This document shows positions 1-7,832 of a stretch of DNA of 16,811 bases, piece after piece. Source of the DNA: Candidatus Zixiibacteriota bacterium. Lineage in GTDB: Bacteria > Zixibacteria > MSB-5A5 > GN15 > FEB-12. The stretch spans positions 1 through 16,811 of the forward strand of contig JAGLXI010000053.1 of assembly GCA_023132995.1 (NCBI GenBank), written 5' to 3'. The first letter of the stretch is position 1, and each line of letters begins with the position of its first letter. The notes beneath the pieces are model-generated. The model saw only the letters and a program-made list of their open reading frames with translations. It was not told the origin of the DNA and did no database searches. Made by a program: the position numbers and the translations under genes.

Positions 1-194
1 TCGATACCAGCGACGTGCGAAATTATTACCTTGCCCGTAAGGTGGAGCGCTATCACGACGCTCCCTATGATTCGGTCATGGCACAGGTGTTCCTCGACTA
101 CCAGACGGAGAAGGCCGAGGCCGCCTTTTCCGATTACATCGCCATGCTGGCCAGGGCGGAGAAAGTGGAGTTTTTCGACCAAACCGTTCAGTAG
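1..194 (+). CDS. C-terminal fragment of an unidentified protein (5' end outside window)
   Basis: An open frame enters from the left edge (first full codon at base 3) and stops at TAG 192-194, giving 63 residues. The visible tail starts DTSDVRNYYLARKVERYHDA, is rich in charged and aromatic residues, has no membrane segment, looks helical and ends EFFDQTVQ. In Bat clusters the gene in this place is often a DUF58 protein, but I do not recognise the usual DUF58 C-terminus here, so the family is left open. It lies 38 bp before the next gene on the same strand with no terminator visible between them, so co-transcription is likely. There is no start codon in view. Confidence 0.6.
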   Translation, partial: DTSDVRNYYLARKVERYHDAPYDSVMAQVFLDYQTEKAEAAFSDYIAMLARAEKVEFFDQTVQ

Positions 195-232
195 GACACG
201 AGCGGATCGAACAGGTAGTGTAAGTAATCAGG

Positions 233-1306
233 ATGCGAGCAACAGGAAGACAAACAAGAGTACTGACAGCGCTGGCGCTGCTAATGTGCGGCGTCGTTCC
301 TGCGTCTTCTCAGTCGCCGGTGGACACGGTGAAATCTCTCACCGGCATCGAAGTGGTGACATCGGTTGACCGGGCAGATATGCTCATCGGTGATCTTGTC
401 ACATACAAGCTTACGATCACCTACGACTCCACCTATGAGCTGGTACCGCCGCCGCTGGGTGCCAACCTGGGTGCTTTCGACGTCAAGGACTACCAGCCGG
501 ATGTCATGACACGTCTTCCGGATGGTCGCATGCTGAGCGAGAACGTGTTCACGCTCTCCACATTCACTACCGGCGACTATGTTATTCCTCCCATCCCCCT
601 GTTGTTCAACCTGCCGGACGGTTCCCGGAAGGTAATCCTGTCCGAGTCGGTTCCGATCAAGGTCAACTCGCTGCTTGAAAACGCCGGAGATTCGGTGGAT
701 ATTCGCCCCCTGAAAGACCCCTACGAGTTTGAGCGCGATTGGACGCAGTACTATCTCTGGGGATCACTGATAGCGATTGTACTGATTGTGGCTGTCGTCC
801 TGATCTGGCGGCGATTAAGGAGAAAGAAGACCAAGGCCCCGTCCGTTGATTTGCGTCCGCCCTGGGAGATCGCCTTTGAGAAGCTGGCCCTGCTCAAGGA
901 GAAGAGCTTAGTTGCACATGGGAGTTTCAAAGAGTATTACATCGAACTGACTGAGATCGCGCGCTCCTATTTAGGCCGGATGTACGGCATCGACGTGATG
1001 GAAATGACAACCGGAGAACTCCTCGACCGCTTCACGACGGTGGCCCTGCCGGGTGACTGCCACGGTGCGCTGGTTGCGTTCTTCCAGCACGCTGATCTGG
1101 TGAAGTTCGCCCGATTTGTTCCCCAGAGCGATCGGGCTCTCGGCGATCTGGATGTTGTGCACGATTTGGTAGAGTCGGTACGCGCTGACAATGCCCAGCG
1201 GCAGGCTGAGGCGGCAGCGGTCACAGGTGGGCGTGGCAACCGTTCCGGTACGCCGGATGACATCGCGGCGGAGGGCGAGCAAACCAGTGTGGGGGCGCGG
1301 CGATGA
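233..1306 (+). CDS. BatD-like single-pass membrane protein at head of Bat cluster
   Basis: This 357-residue protein has a signal peptide (about 1-27, ending PASSQS), a periplasmic beta-rich domain (about 35-147), one membrane segment (about 174-193) followed by a basic stop-transfer run (RRLRRKK), and a cytoplasmic helical domain (about 208-320). Domain order matches a shortened BatD: oxygen-tolerance-type Ig-like domain, membrane segment, helical tail. The motif IPPIPLLFNLPDG is the usual edge strand of these domains ('the pathway I P P ... V'). The tail (WEIAFEKLALLKEK, YYIELTEIARSYL, ELLDRF) closely resembles the cytoplasmic tail of the larger BatD at 4037-5938 and of DUF4381-type proteins found before BatA. 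Residues after about 322 are low-complexity and probably disordered. It overlaps batA by ATGA. The function is inferred from family and context only: a membrane partner of the BatA/BatB VWA proteins. No strong ribosome site precedes ATG 233. Confidence 0.72.
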   Translation: MRATGRQTRVLTALALLMCGVVPASSQSPVDTVKSLTGIEVVTSVDRADMLIGDLVTYKLTITYDSTYELVPPPLGANLGAFDVKDYQPDVMTRLPDGRMLSENVFTLSTFTTGDYVIPPIPLLFNLPDGSRKVILSESVPIKVNSLLENAGDSVDIRPLKDPYEFERDWTQYYLWGSLIAIVLIVAVVLIWRRLRRKKTKAPSVDLRPPWEIAFEKLALLKEKSLVAHGSFKEYYIELTEIARSYLGRMYGIDVMEMTTGELLDRFTTVALPGDCHGALVAFFQHADLVKFARFVPQSDRALGDLDVVHDLVESVRADNAQRQAEAAAVTGGRGNRSGTPDDIAAEGEQTSVGARR

Positions 1307-2346
1307 ATATCGAATACGGTGGGTTTGGCCTCAATGTACTTGACATAATCGACGTCACCATTCCGGCCCCGGTGATATTCCTCGCCGGGGCGTTGGTCGT
1401 GATCGGTATGTTGCTTTACCATCTTCGGCTCAAGCGATTCAAGTCGGCTGCGATCAAGTATTCCGACCTTCGCATTGTTCGGCGGGCGGCGCGCTCCGGT
1501 CGCCAGCGGTACCGGTTTCTTCTGACGGTGGCCCGGATCGCGGCGGTTGTTCTTTTTTTCGTGGCGCTGGCCAGGCCCCGCAGCGGCACTGAGTACCGGG
1601 AGGTTACATCCGAGGGAGTGGACATCATGCTGGCCCTGGATGTTTCTACGTCGATGCAGGCTGAGGATTTCAAACCCCACAACCGGCTCTATGTCGCCAA
1701 GGAAGAGGTGAAGAAGTTCATCAACCGACGCGTCAATGACCGTATCGGGCTGGTGGTCTTTGCCCGCTATTCCTTCACACAGTGTCCGCTTACCACGGAC
1801 TATGGTGTGCTGCTCAACTTTGTCGACCAGGTTGATTTCGGCATGGTCGAGGACGGAACCGCGATCGGTATGGCCATTGCCAACGGTGTCAACCGGCTCC
1901 GTGAATCGGAATCGAAAAGCAAGATCATGATCCTCCTGACCGATGGCGACAACAACGCCGGTGAGATTGATCCCGCCACAGCAGCCAACCTGGCGGCTGC
2001 CTTCGACATCAAGATCTATACTATCGGGGCCGGCAAATCGGGCAATGCCATGTACCCGGTCCAGGACCCCATTTTCGGCAAGCGGTACGTCTATCAGCCG
2101 ACCAGGATCGACGAGGAAACGCTCAAGGAGATCGCCAAGCGTACCGGCGGCAAGTACTTCCGCGCCCGCTCCGGCAAGGAACTCGAAGAGATATACGCGA
2201 TCATCGACGGCTTGGAAAAGACCGAGATCAAGGTTTCGTCGCACATTCAATACCGTGAGCTGTTTCACATTTTCACGTACGCCGGCTTGCTGCTGTTAGT
2301 CGTTGAGGTGTTGCTGGCGAACTCATACTTCAGGAAGCTACCTTAG
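1303..2346 (+). CDS. batA: BatA-type von Willebrand factor A membrane protein
   Basis: This 347-residue protein has two N-terminal membrane segments (about 22-42 and 72-91), a VWA domain (about 106-300) and a C-terminal membrane segment (about 322-340). The metal-ion-dependent adhesion site is complete: D113-x-S-x-S117 (LDVSTS), a Thr at about 186 (EDGTAIG) and D214 (LLTDGDNN). The YSFTQCPLT segment is typical of the BatA/BatB pair. The layout places the VWA domain outside the cytoplasm or at the membrane face, where it would bind protein partners through a bound divalent cation. BatA proteins are known from Bacteroides and Leptospira Bat operons, where a role in aerotolerance or stress was proposed but the mechanism is unsettled. 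It is coupled to the gene before by ATGA and is followed 20 bp later by batB. The batA symbol rests on domain layout and gene order; batA and batB are paralogues and could be named the other way round. Confidence 0.88.
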   Translation: MNIEYGGFGLNVLDIIDVTIPAPVIFLAGALVVIGMLLYHLRLKRFKSAAIKYSDLRIVRRAARSGRQRYRFLLTVARIAAVVLFFVALARPRSGTEYREVTSEGVDIMLALDVSTSMQAEDFKPHNRLYVAKEEVKKFINRRVNDRIGLVVFARYSFTQCPLTTDYGVLLNFVDQVDFGMVEDGTAIGMAIANGVNRLRESESKSKIMILLTDGDNNAGEIDPATAANLAAAFDIKIYTIGAGKSGNAMYPVQDPIFGKRYVYQPTRIDEETLKEIAKRTGGKYFRARSGKELEEIYAIIDGLEKTEIKVSSHIQYRELFHIFTYAGLLLLVVEVLLANSYFRKLP

Positions 2347-2366
2347 GAGGTGTTGCTAAACCGACC

Positions 2367-3389
2367 ATGCGATTCGCTGAACCAGTCAATTTCGTGATCC
2401 TTTTGGGAGTGTTCGCCCTGGGTCTGTTCGTCTTCTGGGCTCTGGCTCGCAAGAGGAAGCTCATGCAGCGTTTCGGCGACCTGCCGCTGTTGATGAAGAA
2501 CGCTCCCCACATAAACTTCGGGCGGCAGTGGAGCAAAGCGGTCCTGGTTGTGATTGCCCTGGCCCTAGTCGTGACGGCCCTCGCCCGGCTGCAATTTGGA
2601 ACTCACCTGGAGTTGCTCCAGCGGGAAGGCATCGACATTGTGGTGGCGCTGGATTTGTCCCGCTCCATGATGGCACGCGACTTCAAACCCAGTCGGCTTG
2701 AAAAGGCCAAACAGGAAATACGAAGTATTATCGACCGCTTGAATGGTGACCGCATCGGCTTGGTCGCTTTTGCGGGAGAGGCTTTTATCCAGTGTCCGCT
2801 CACGCTTGACTATTCTTCCGCTCGCTTTCTGCTTGAAGCGATGGATTTCGGTACTGTCAGTGTCCAGGGAACGTCGCTTTCGTCCGCCATTGAGATGGCT
2901 TCGGAGGCCTTCAGTCAGAAAGAGAAAAAGCACAAGGTGCTGCTTCTTCTTACCGACGGTGAAGACCACGAGGGCGGAGCCGAGGAGGCCGCCGAAGAAG
3001 CCCGCCGGCATGGTGTGAAGATATATACGGTCGGAATCGGCAGTTCGGTCGGGGAACCGATTCCGGTCGTGGATCGGTCGGGCAAGCAGGTCGGTTTCAA
3101 GAAGGATCAACAGGGCGAGGTCATCGTTTCACGACTGGACGAGATCACCCTTCAGAAAATTGCTCTTTCCACCGGCGGTAAGTACTATCATACCACCGCC
3201 GGTGAGATTGAGTTGGATCGGATTTTCGATGAGATATCCCACATGGAAAAAAAGGAACTGGAAGGCACCCTGGTGACACGATACGACGACCGCTACCAGT
3301 GGCCGCTGCTGATAGCAATCATCCTGATCGTCGGGGAGTTCTTCTTGCCGGAACGGAAAAAGACAACCGGAAAGGCGCCGGATGCGTAA
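2367..3389 (+). CDS. batB: BatB-type von Willebrand factor A membrane protein
   Basis: This 340-residue paralogue of BatA has membrane segments at about 8-26, 56-74 and 311-327 and a VWA domain at about 88-295. Its MIDAS motif is complete: D96-L-S-R-S100, Thr169 (VQGTS) and D197 (LLLTDGED). The segment FAGEAFIQCPLTLDYS is characteristic of the family. A strong AGGAGG lies at 2345-2350, overlapping the batA stop, but it is 16 bases from ATG 2367, longer than usual. No alternative start in frame lies between them, so ATG 2367 is the only choice. The gene overlaps batC by 8 bases. BatA and BatB probably act together as the metal-dependent docking part of the Bat complex; this is inferred from their constant co-occurrence in the family. 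Confidence 0.88.
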   Translation: MRFAEPVNFVILLGVFALGLFVFWALARKRKLMQRFGDLPLLMKNAPHINFGRQWSKAVLVVIALALVVTALARLQFGTHLELLQREGIDIVVALDLSRSMMARDFKPSRLEKAKQEIRSIIDRLNGDRIGLVAFAGEAFIQCPLTLDYSSARFLLEAMDFGTVSVQGTSLSSAIEMASEAFSQKEKKHKVLLLLTDGEDHEGGAEEAAEEARRHGVKIYTVGIGSSVGEPIPVVDRSGKQVGFKKDQQGEVIVSRLDEITLQKIALSTGGKYYHTTAGEIELDRIFDEISHMEKKELEGTLVTRYDDRYQWPLLIAIILIVGEFFLPERKKTTGKAPDA

Positions 3390-4110
3390 GACCAGTATGA
3401 CCATATTCAAGAGCGTTCTTGCAGTCATGTTTGTTGCTGCTTCCGGATTCGCCGAGGATTATGTTGACCAAGTGAAGAATGGCAATGACGCTTTCAGGAA
3501 CGGCGACTACAAGACAGCCCTGGAGTGCTATCACAGTGCGGAAGTCGACCTGCCGGAATCACCCGAACTGGAGTACAACATGGCCGGGGCCTTGTACCGG
3601 GAGGGCGCCTACGAGGAAGCGGTGGACAAATACGGCCGGGCCATGAATACAACCGATATCGATCTGGAGTCTGCCGCTCATTACAATCTCGGCAACACGC
3701 AGTTCCGCATCGGCGACTACCAGAAAGCTATCGAGCGCTATCAGAAGGCGCTGGAAATCAACCCCGGGGACGTCGACGCCAAGTACAACCTCGAGTTAGC
3801 GCGGCGTAAGCTCAAGGACCAGATGAAGTCACAAGAGCAGGAACAACAGCAGCAACAACAGAAACAGCAGCAGGACCAACAGCAGCAACAACAGGAACAG
3901 GAGCAGGAAGAACAGGACCAGCAACAGCAGCAACAGGACCAGCAGGAAGAGCAGCAGGAACCGCAGCAGCCTCAGCCGCAGGACGAAAAGGAGATGTCAC
4001 AGGAAGACGCCGAGCGGATTCTAAACGCACTACGCGATGACGAGCAGGAAATCCAGGAAAAGATCAAGAGGCAACGGGCCGTTGGAGACTATACCGGAAA
4101 AGACTGGTAG
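3382..4110 (+). CDS. batC: BatC-type TPR protein with Gln/Glu-rich tract
   Basis: This 242-residue exported protein has a signal peptide (about 1-24, ending SGFA before EDYVD) and three tetratricopeptide-like repeats (about 30-63, 64-97, 98-131; for example YNLGNTQFRIGDYQKAIERY). A 49-residue tract almost wholly of Q with E, D, K and P follows (about 151-199), and then a conserved C-terminal stretch (EDAERILNALRDDEQEIQEK ending TGKDW). The SQEDAERxLxAL ... KDW ending is a hallmark of the TPR protein of Bat operons. Its likely role is a periplasmic scaffold that binds BatA, BatB or BatD. It begins 8 bases inside batB and its 3' end overlaps batD. The low-complexity tract is probably a flexible linker and is where length changes between strains would be expected. 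Confidence 0.85.
   Translation: MRKTSMTIFKSVLAVMFVAASGFAEDYVDQVKNGNDAFRNGDYKTALECYHSAEVDLPESPELEYNMAGALYREGAYEEAVDKYGRAMNTTDIDLESAAHYNLGNTQFRIGDYQKAIERYQKALEINPGDVDAKYNLELARRKLKDQMKSQEQEQQQQQQKQQQDQQQQQQEQEQEEQDQQQQQQDQQEEQQEPQQPQPQDEKEMSQEDAERILNALRDDEQEIQEKIKRQRAVGDYTGKDW
3832..3981 (+). repeat. In-frame CAG/CAA-rich low-complexity tract inside batC
   Basis: The tract encodes about 49 residues, mostly Gln, broken by Glu, Asp, Lys and Pro. CAG and CAA are mixed and interspersed with GAA, GAG and GAC, so it is not a pure triplet repeat. That mixture reduces slippage but still makes the segment prone to in-frame length change. It joins the TPR region of BatC to its conserved KDW tail. Confidence 0.85.
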
Positions 4111-5938
4111 CACCCAGGCGCCCGCGGGGTTCATTCTCACGGCCCTGCTGGTCGGCATCTTTGCAGTCGGGCTGACAGTGGCGGTGTCAGCCACACCCGA
4201 TCTGTCGGTGAATGTCATGCTCGACAGGGACACGATCGGTCTTGACGAACAGGCACTGCTCCAGGTGGAGATATCCGGCGAGTCACAGAACCTCCCGGCT
4301 CCGGTTCTGCCCACTCTGCCCACGTTCGAGATTTATTCACAAGGGCGTTCCAGTAGTATCAACATTGTCAACGGCAAGGTGACGTCTTCGGTTGTCTACC
4401 GCTATCTGCTTCTTCCACAGAAGCCGGGGGTATTCCCGATAGACCAGATCTCCGTGGTTTACAACAACCGGCGTCACAAGGGTAATGCGGTGGAACTGAC
4501 CGTCGTGGATGCCGGCAGCGCCTCCCCGCAGGAGCTTGAGGATCGCGCCCTTGATACCGAGGGCGATAGCCGGGACTACTTCATGGAGGCGGTGGTGGAC
4601 AAGAAGGAGCCGTTCGTCAACGAGCAGGTCACTCTGACGCTGAAGTTCTATATTGCAGTTCGGTACTACGGCAGCCCGGAGTTGACGGAACCGACTACGA
4701 CCGGTTTCTGGACTGAGGTGATCGGCAACAAGGCGCCATACTTCCAGAAAATCAACGATCGCAGGTACAAGGTCATCGAACGCAAGTATGCTCTCTTTCC
4801 GACCCAGACCGGCAAGCTGACCATCGGCCGCGCCGCCATCCGCACTACCGTGGCCGGCAAGCGCAGGCAAAAGCGCGATCCGTTTGACGTCTTTGATTTC
4901 GGCGACTTCTTCGGACGCGGGGTCGAGGTAACCGCTCGCTCAAGGCCGATCACGGTCGACGTTCAGCCTCTACCGCGAGCAGAGCGACCGGATGATTTCA
5001 CCGGGACTATCGGTAGTTTCTCTATCCGGGTCAGCGCCGACAAATCGCAGGTGGAGGTCAACCAACCAGTGACCGTGACCGTCGCCATTACCGGCACGGG
5101 CAACATCAAGTCGGTGGCGGAACCGGTAATCCCGGAGCTGGATGATTTTCGGGTTTACCGTGCTTCCAGCAGTGAGAAGTTGTCCGCCAGCGGGGACAAG
5201 TTCGGCGGCACCAAGATATTCGAGGAGGTCTTCATTCCCAGGAGGCCCGGTACTCTGGAGATACCCGCCTTCAAGTTTAACTACTTTGACCCCGGCAAGA
5301 ATCGGTACGTGACCGGTTCTACGCGGCCTATGCCGCTCATGGTCACCCGGCCGGAGGGCTACGTGGCCTCACAGGATCAGCCGTACGTTTCTCCGGATAT
5401 GACTATCGGCAGCGAAGCCCGTGGTATAAGACACATCAAGTTCCAACTCGGCCAAGTGACTCCTCGCGGACGTGTGATTTTGCTGACGCCACTTTTCCTG
5501 TTGGTTAACTCCCTCCCAGTGCTTTTGCTGGCGGGGACAGTGCTACTGCGGCGGCGCCGGGAAAAACTGGCGGCCGACGTTGGTTACGCTCGCGCCCGCG
5601 GAGCGGCCAGGCTGGCCAGGAAACGGCTGGCGAAAGCCAAGACTCTGGCGCAGGTGCAACAGGCCGGTGAGTTCTACGCCGAGGTATACCAGGTCCTGAC
5701 GTCATACATCGCCGACAAGCTCAACATCTCTCCGCACGGTCTCACAACCGAAAGTATCGCCGAACTCCTACGTCAGCGAGCCGCCGATGAAAAGCTCGTC
5801 GCCGATGTGAGTCGGGTTATTGAAGAGTGCGACTTCGCCCGGTTCGCGCCTGCCTCTCTCACTCAGCAGGATATCGACCGCTCTCTTGAGCAAGTGGAAA
5901 CGGTCATGATAGGAATAGAGGGAGTTAGGTTTGCGTAG
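4037..5938 (+). CDS. batD: BatD-type Ig-like membrane protein (oxygen tolerance family)
   Basis: This protein of up to 633 residues begins with a hydrophobic export signal (about 31-52, ending VSA before TPDLSVNV). A long periplasmic region of repeated beta-sandwich domains follows (about 55-160, 180-310, 325-440), then one membrane segment (about 480-504), a basic stop (RRRRE) and a cytoplasmic helical domain (about 512-633). Typical BatD signatures are VNEQVTLTLKFY, YALFPTQTGKLTI, FTGTIGSFSI, VNQPVTVTVAITGTGNIK and FIPRRPGTLEIPAF. BatD is thought to be the large periplasmic partner of BatA to BatC. The start is uncertain: ATG 4037 gives a 74-base overlap with batC and no ribosome site, whereas TTG 4082 (in frame, with AAGAGG at 4066-4071) gives a 29-base overlap and keeps the signal. 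The ATG form has the more basic N-terminus. The gene overlaps batE by 8 bases. Confidence 0.85.
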   Translation: MTSRKSRKRSRGNGPLETIPEKTGSTQAPAGFILTALLVGIFAVGLTVAVSATPDLSVNVMLDRDTIGLDEQALLQVEISGESQNLPAPVLPTLPTFEIYSQGRSSSINIVNGKVTSSVVYRYLLLPQKPGVFPIDQISVVYNNRRHKGNAVELTVVDAGSASPQELEDRALDTEGDSRDYFMEAVVDKKEPFVNEQVTLTLKFYIAVRYYGSPELTEPTTTGFWTEVIGNKAPYFQKINDRRYKVIERKYALFPTQTGKLTIGRAAIRTTVAGKRRQKRDPFDVFDFGDFFGRGVEVTARSRPITVDVQPLPRAERPDDFTGTIGSFSIRVSADKSQVEVNQPVTVTVAITGTGNIKSVAEPVIPELDDFRVYRASSSEKLSASGDKFGGTKIFEEVFIPRRPGTLEIPAFKFNYFDPGKNRYVTGSTRPMPLMVTRPEGYVASQDQPYVSPDMTIGSEARGIRHIKFQLGQVTPRGRVILLTPLFLLVNSLPVLLLAGTVLLRRRREKLAADVGYARARGAARLARKRLAKAKTLAQVQQAGEFYAEVYQVLTSYIADKLNISPHGLTTESIAELLRQRAADEKLVADVSRVIEECDFARFAPASLTQQDIDRSLEQVETVMIGIEGVRFA

Positions 5939-6689
5939 GTTGTGTTTTGCACTGGTGGCGAGCGCGGTGTTCGCAATGCTGCTCAGCAGCGCGGTTCGGG
6001 CGCAGACCGAGGAGTTCGCCGCAGCCAATAAGTTCTACGAGGAGAAAGACTATCCCAGCGCCATCAGGTTGTACCTCAGTGTCCTGAACCAGCATGGAGA
6101 ATCGCCGACTCTGTATCTTAACTTAGGTAACGCCTATTTCAAGGCCGGAGACTTAGGTCACGCTGTTCTCTACTATACGAGGGCGAAGCGGCGGGATCCT
6201 TCCGATGAAGATATTGCTCACAATTTCATGTTCGCCCGGCAGTTCTCAAGGGTCCAGATGGAAGGTGTGCAACTCAACCCTATCAGCGCTTTTCTAAGTT
6301 CGATAGTGGACCCCTATCGGCTGGATGCCATGGCTTGGCTGACCTGTGCCCTTTTCCTTGTCTTCATGCTTTTCCTGGTGATTCGATACGGCCTGGGTGT
6401 TGTTTCTCCGGCTGTCCGTATTGGAGCAATAGTAGCTGTTGTGTTCCTGTTTGTTGTGGGGGGGCTGACGAGCTTCAAGTACCGCACCGACTATCTCACC
6501 CGCCGGGCTGTGATCATCGCTGACGAGTGTCCCGTGCGAACAGGCGCCTCTGAGCAGTCGGACATGGAACTGCAGGGTGCGCCGGGGTTGGTTGTAGAGA
6601 TCATGTCCGAGACGAGCGACTACTACAATGTTCTTTTTGAAAACAAGCGGCGCGGCTGGGTGAAAAAGGAATTAGTCGCTGAGATATAG
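5931..6689 (+). CDS. batE: BatE-type TPR and SH3-like membrane protein
   Basis: This 252-residue protein starts at TTG 5931, preceded by AGAGGGAG at about 5917-5924, and overlaps batD by 8 bases. It has a signal peptide (about 1-24, ending VRAQ) and TPR repeats (about 28-94; LYLNLGNAYFKAGDLGHAVL is a textbook unit). Two membrane segments (about 132-152 and 162-181) and a C-terminal SH3-like domain (about 192-250; VRTGASEQSD, GLVVEI, RRGWVKKELV) follow. This order is the standard BatE architecture. It probably closes the Bat transcript: the next 33 bases lead into a new promoter. BatE likely links the periplasmic TPR scaffold to the membrane, and the SH3-like domain may bind peptide or cell wall; this is family inference. 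The TTG start is supported by the signal peptide beginning MRRLC. Confidence 0.82.
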   Translation: MRRLCFALVASAVFAMLLSSAVRAQTEEFAAANKFYEEKDYPSAIRLYLSVLNQHGESPTLYLNLGNAYFKAGDLGHAVLYYTRAKRRDPSDEDIAHNFMFARQFSRVQMEGVQLNPISAFLSSIVDPYRLDAMAWLTCALFLVFMLFLVIRYGLGVVSPAVRIGAIVAVVFLFVVGGLTSFKYRTDYLTRRAVIIADECPVRTGASEQSDMELQGAPGLVVEIMSETSDYYNVLFENKRRGWVKKELVAEI

Positions 6690-6722
6690 AGGGTTACGCG
6701 CGCCTGTCCGCCCTTTATTTGA

Positions 6723-6751
6723 TTGACACCCCTTCACAGGCCTTCTATCTT
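6723..6751 (+). promoter_or_regulatory. Sigma70-type promoter for the flippase-corA unit
   Basis: A perfect -35 hexamer TTGACA (6723-6728) is followed after exactly 17 bases by TATCTT (6746-6751), which matches TATAAT at four of six positions including the key T, A and final T. Transcription would begin near 6758, about 34 bases before the ATG at 6792. It lies 33 bases after the batE stop, which marks a boundary between the Bat cluster and the next two genes. I see no rho-independent terminator in 6690-6722. Confidence 0.6.
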
Positions 6752-6791
6752 TAGTTCCGAGTTTCTGCGAGAAGCCAGCGTAAATGACGTT

Positions 6792-7832
6792 ATGATATGG
6801 AAGAATAAACAATTCTGGGGAATTCTCATTGCCATCGGCCTTCTTGCCTTTTGCGTGAAGGACGTCTCTCTTGGTGAGCTTCAATCCCTGTTCCGAAGGA
6901 TTTCCTGGACATATCTGATTCTATCCGTGTTATGCGCTTACTTGTTCGCAATGTCCAAGTCGCTGCGCTGGAAGCTGATGGTGTCTCAGCATAGGCCGAT
7001 CCGCTTCTTTCGCTGTGTTGCTCTCTACTCCGCCGGACAGATCCTGAATATCGTAATGCCCGCCCTGACCGGCCAGGTGGGCCGGATGTTTCTTTTCGCC
7101 CGGGAGGAGGGCCTCCGAAAGACGTTCGTCTTCTCGGCGATTATTCTTGAGGTTCTCTTTGACGCTCTCAGTCTGGTGATCTTCCTGTTCCTGACCTCGC
7201 TGGCGTTCGTTTTTCCAGAAGGCTACCGTTTCCTCAGCATCATTATCGCCGGCGTTACAATCGTGATCTTGATTGGGCTCTACCTGATTCTTCACCTTCG
7301 GCTTCGCCTTGAGGAGAGCGGTCGTCGCCATCTGCGCCACCGGTGGCCCGGGGCGTACATTGTCATTATGAAGTTCATTCGTTCGTTCACCAAGGGGATC
7401 GAGACCCTGCGCTCCAGCCATCACTTCATCGGGACTTTTCTGATATCGCTACTTTCCTGGACCACTCACACGTTTACGATCTATTTTCTGCTGATGGCTT
7501 TCGGCTTCGGCCTTCCGCTGGCTGCGGCTGCGGCGGTTATGATAATCAATACGCTGGCCCTGATGATACCCATTACACCCGGCAACGCCGGCACCTTCGA
7601 GGTAGCCGTGAGCGCAGCGCTGGCCGCCTTTTCGGTCGGACGAAGCGACGCCGTGCTCTTCGCAGTAGTGCTGCACCTCATCGACCTGTTGCCCCTGTTT
7701 ACGCTTGGCTCCTTCTATCTGCGCATGGAGAAGGTCTCCATCCGCGAGATCAGATCCCGGCATGAGGACCGGACTATTCTGGACGAGGTCACTGAAGACG
7801 GCGTTCTGTCAGAGAACGGGGAACGCGTATGA
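6792..7832 (+). CDS. YbhN/UPF0104-type flippase-like integral membrane protein
   Basis: This is a 346-residue polytopic membrane protein with about eight hydrophobic segments (roughly 8-22, 40-56, 76-95, 113-140, 148-168, 212-236, 242-262, 283-305) and a hydrophilic C-terminus. Two family motifs are visible: NIVMPALTGQVGRMFLFARE (the N-x3-P-x3-G-x-x-x-R region) and IPITPGNAGTFEVAVSA (the P-x-P-G-x-x-G-x-x-E region), as in lysylphosphatidylglycerol-synthase-like membrane domains. These proteins are suspected lipid or lipid-linked-sugar flippases, but the substrate here cannot be read from sequence. The catalytic domain of MprF is absent. An upstream TTG at 6723 is in frame but lies in the -35 box, so ATG 6792 is preferred; its ribosome site is weak. 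The gene overlaps corA by ATGA. Confidence 0.78.
   Translation: MIWKNKQFWGILIAIGLLAFCVKDVSLGELQSLFRRISWTYLILSVLCAYLFAMSKSLRWKLMVSQHRPIRFFRCVALYSAGQILNIVMPALTGQVGRMFLFAREEGLRKTFVFSAIILEVLFDALSLVIFLFLTSLAFVFPEGYRFLSIIIAGVTIVILIGLYLILHLRLRLEESGRRHLRHRWPGAYIVIMKFIRSFTKGIETLRSSHHFIGTFLISLLSWTTHTFTIYFLLMAFGFGLPLAAAAAVMIINTLALMIPITPGNAGTFEVAVSAALAAFSVGRSDAVLFAVVLHLIDLLPLFTLGSFYLRMEKVSIREIRSRHEDRTILDEVTEDGVLSENGERV

Noticed and set aside
967..2268. A 433-codon open frame on the minus strand opposite the first BatD-like gene and batA.
   Set aside because: It is a shadow of two well-supported + strand genes; its translation has no recognisable domain and spans their junction.
3832..3981. Repeated short units as a CRISPR array or tandem DNA repeat.
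   Set aside because: The repetition is codon-level Gln/Glu coding in frame within batC, with no spacers and no constant repeat unit.
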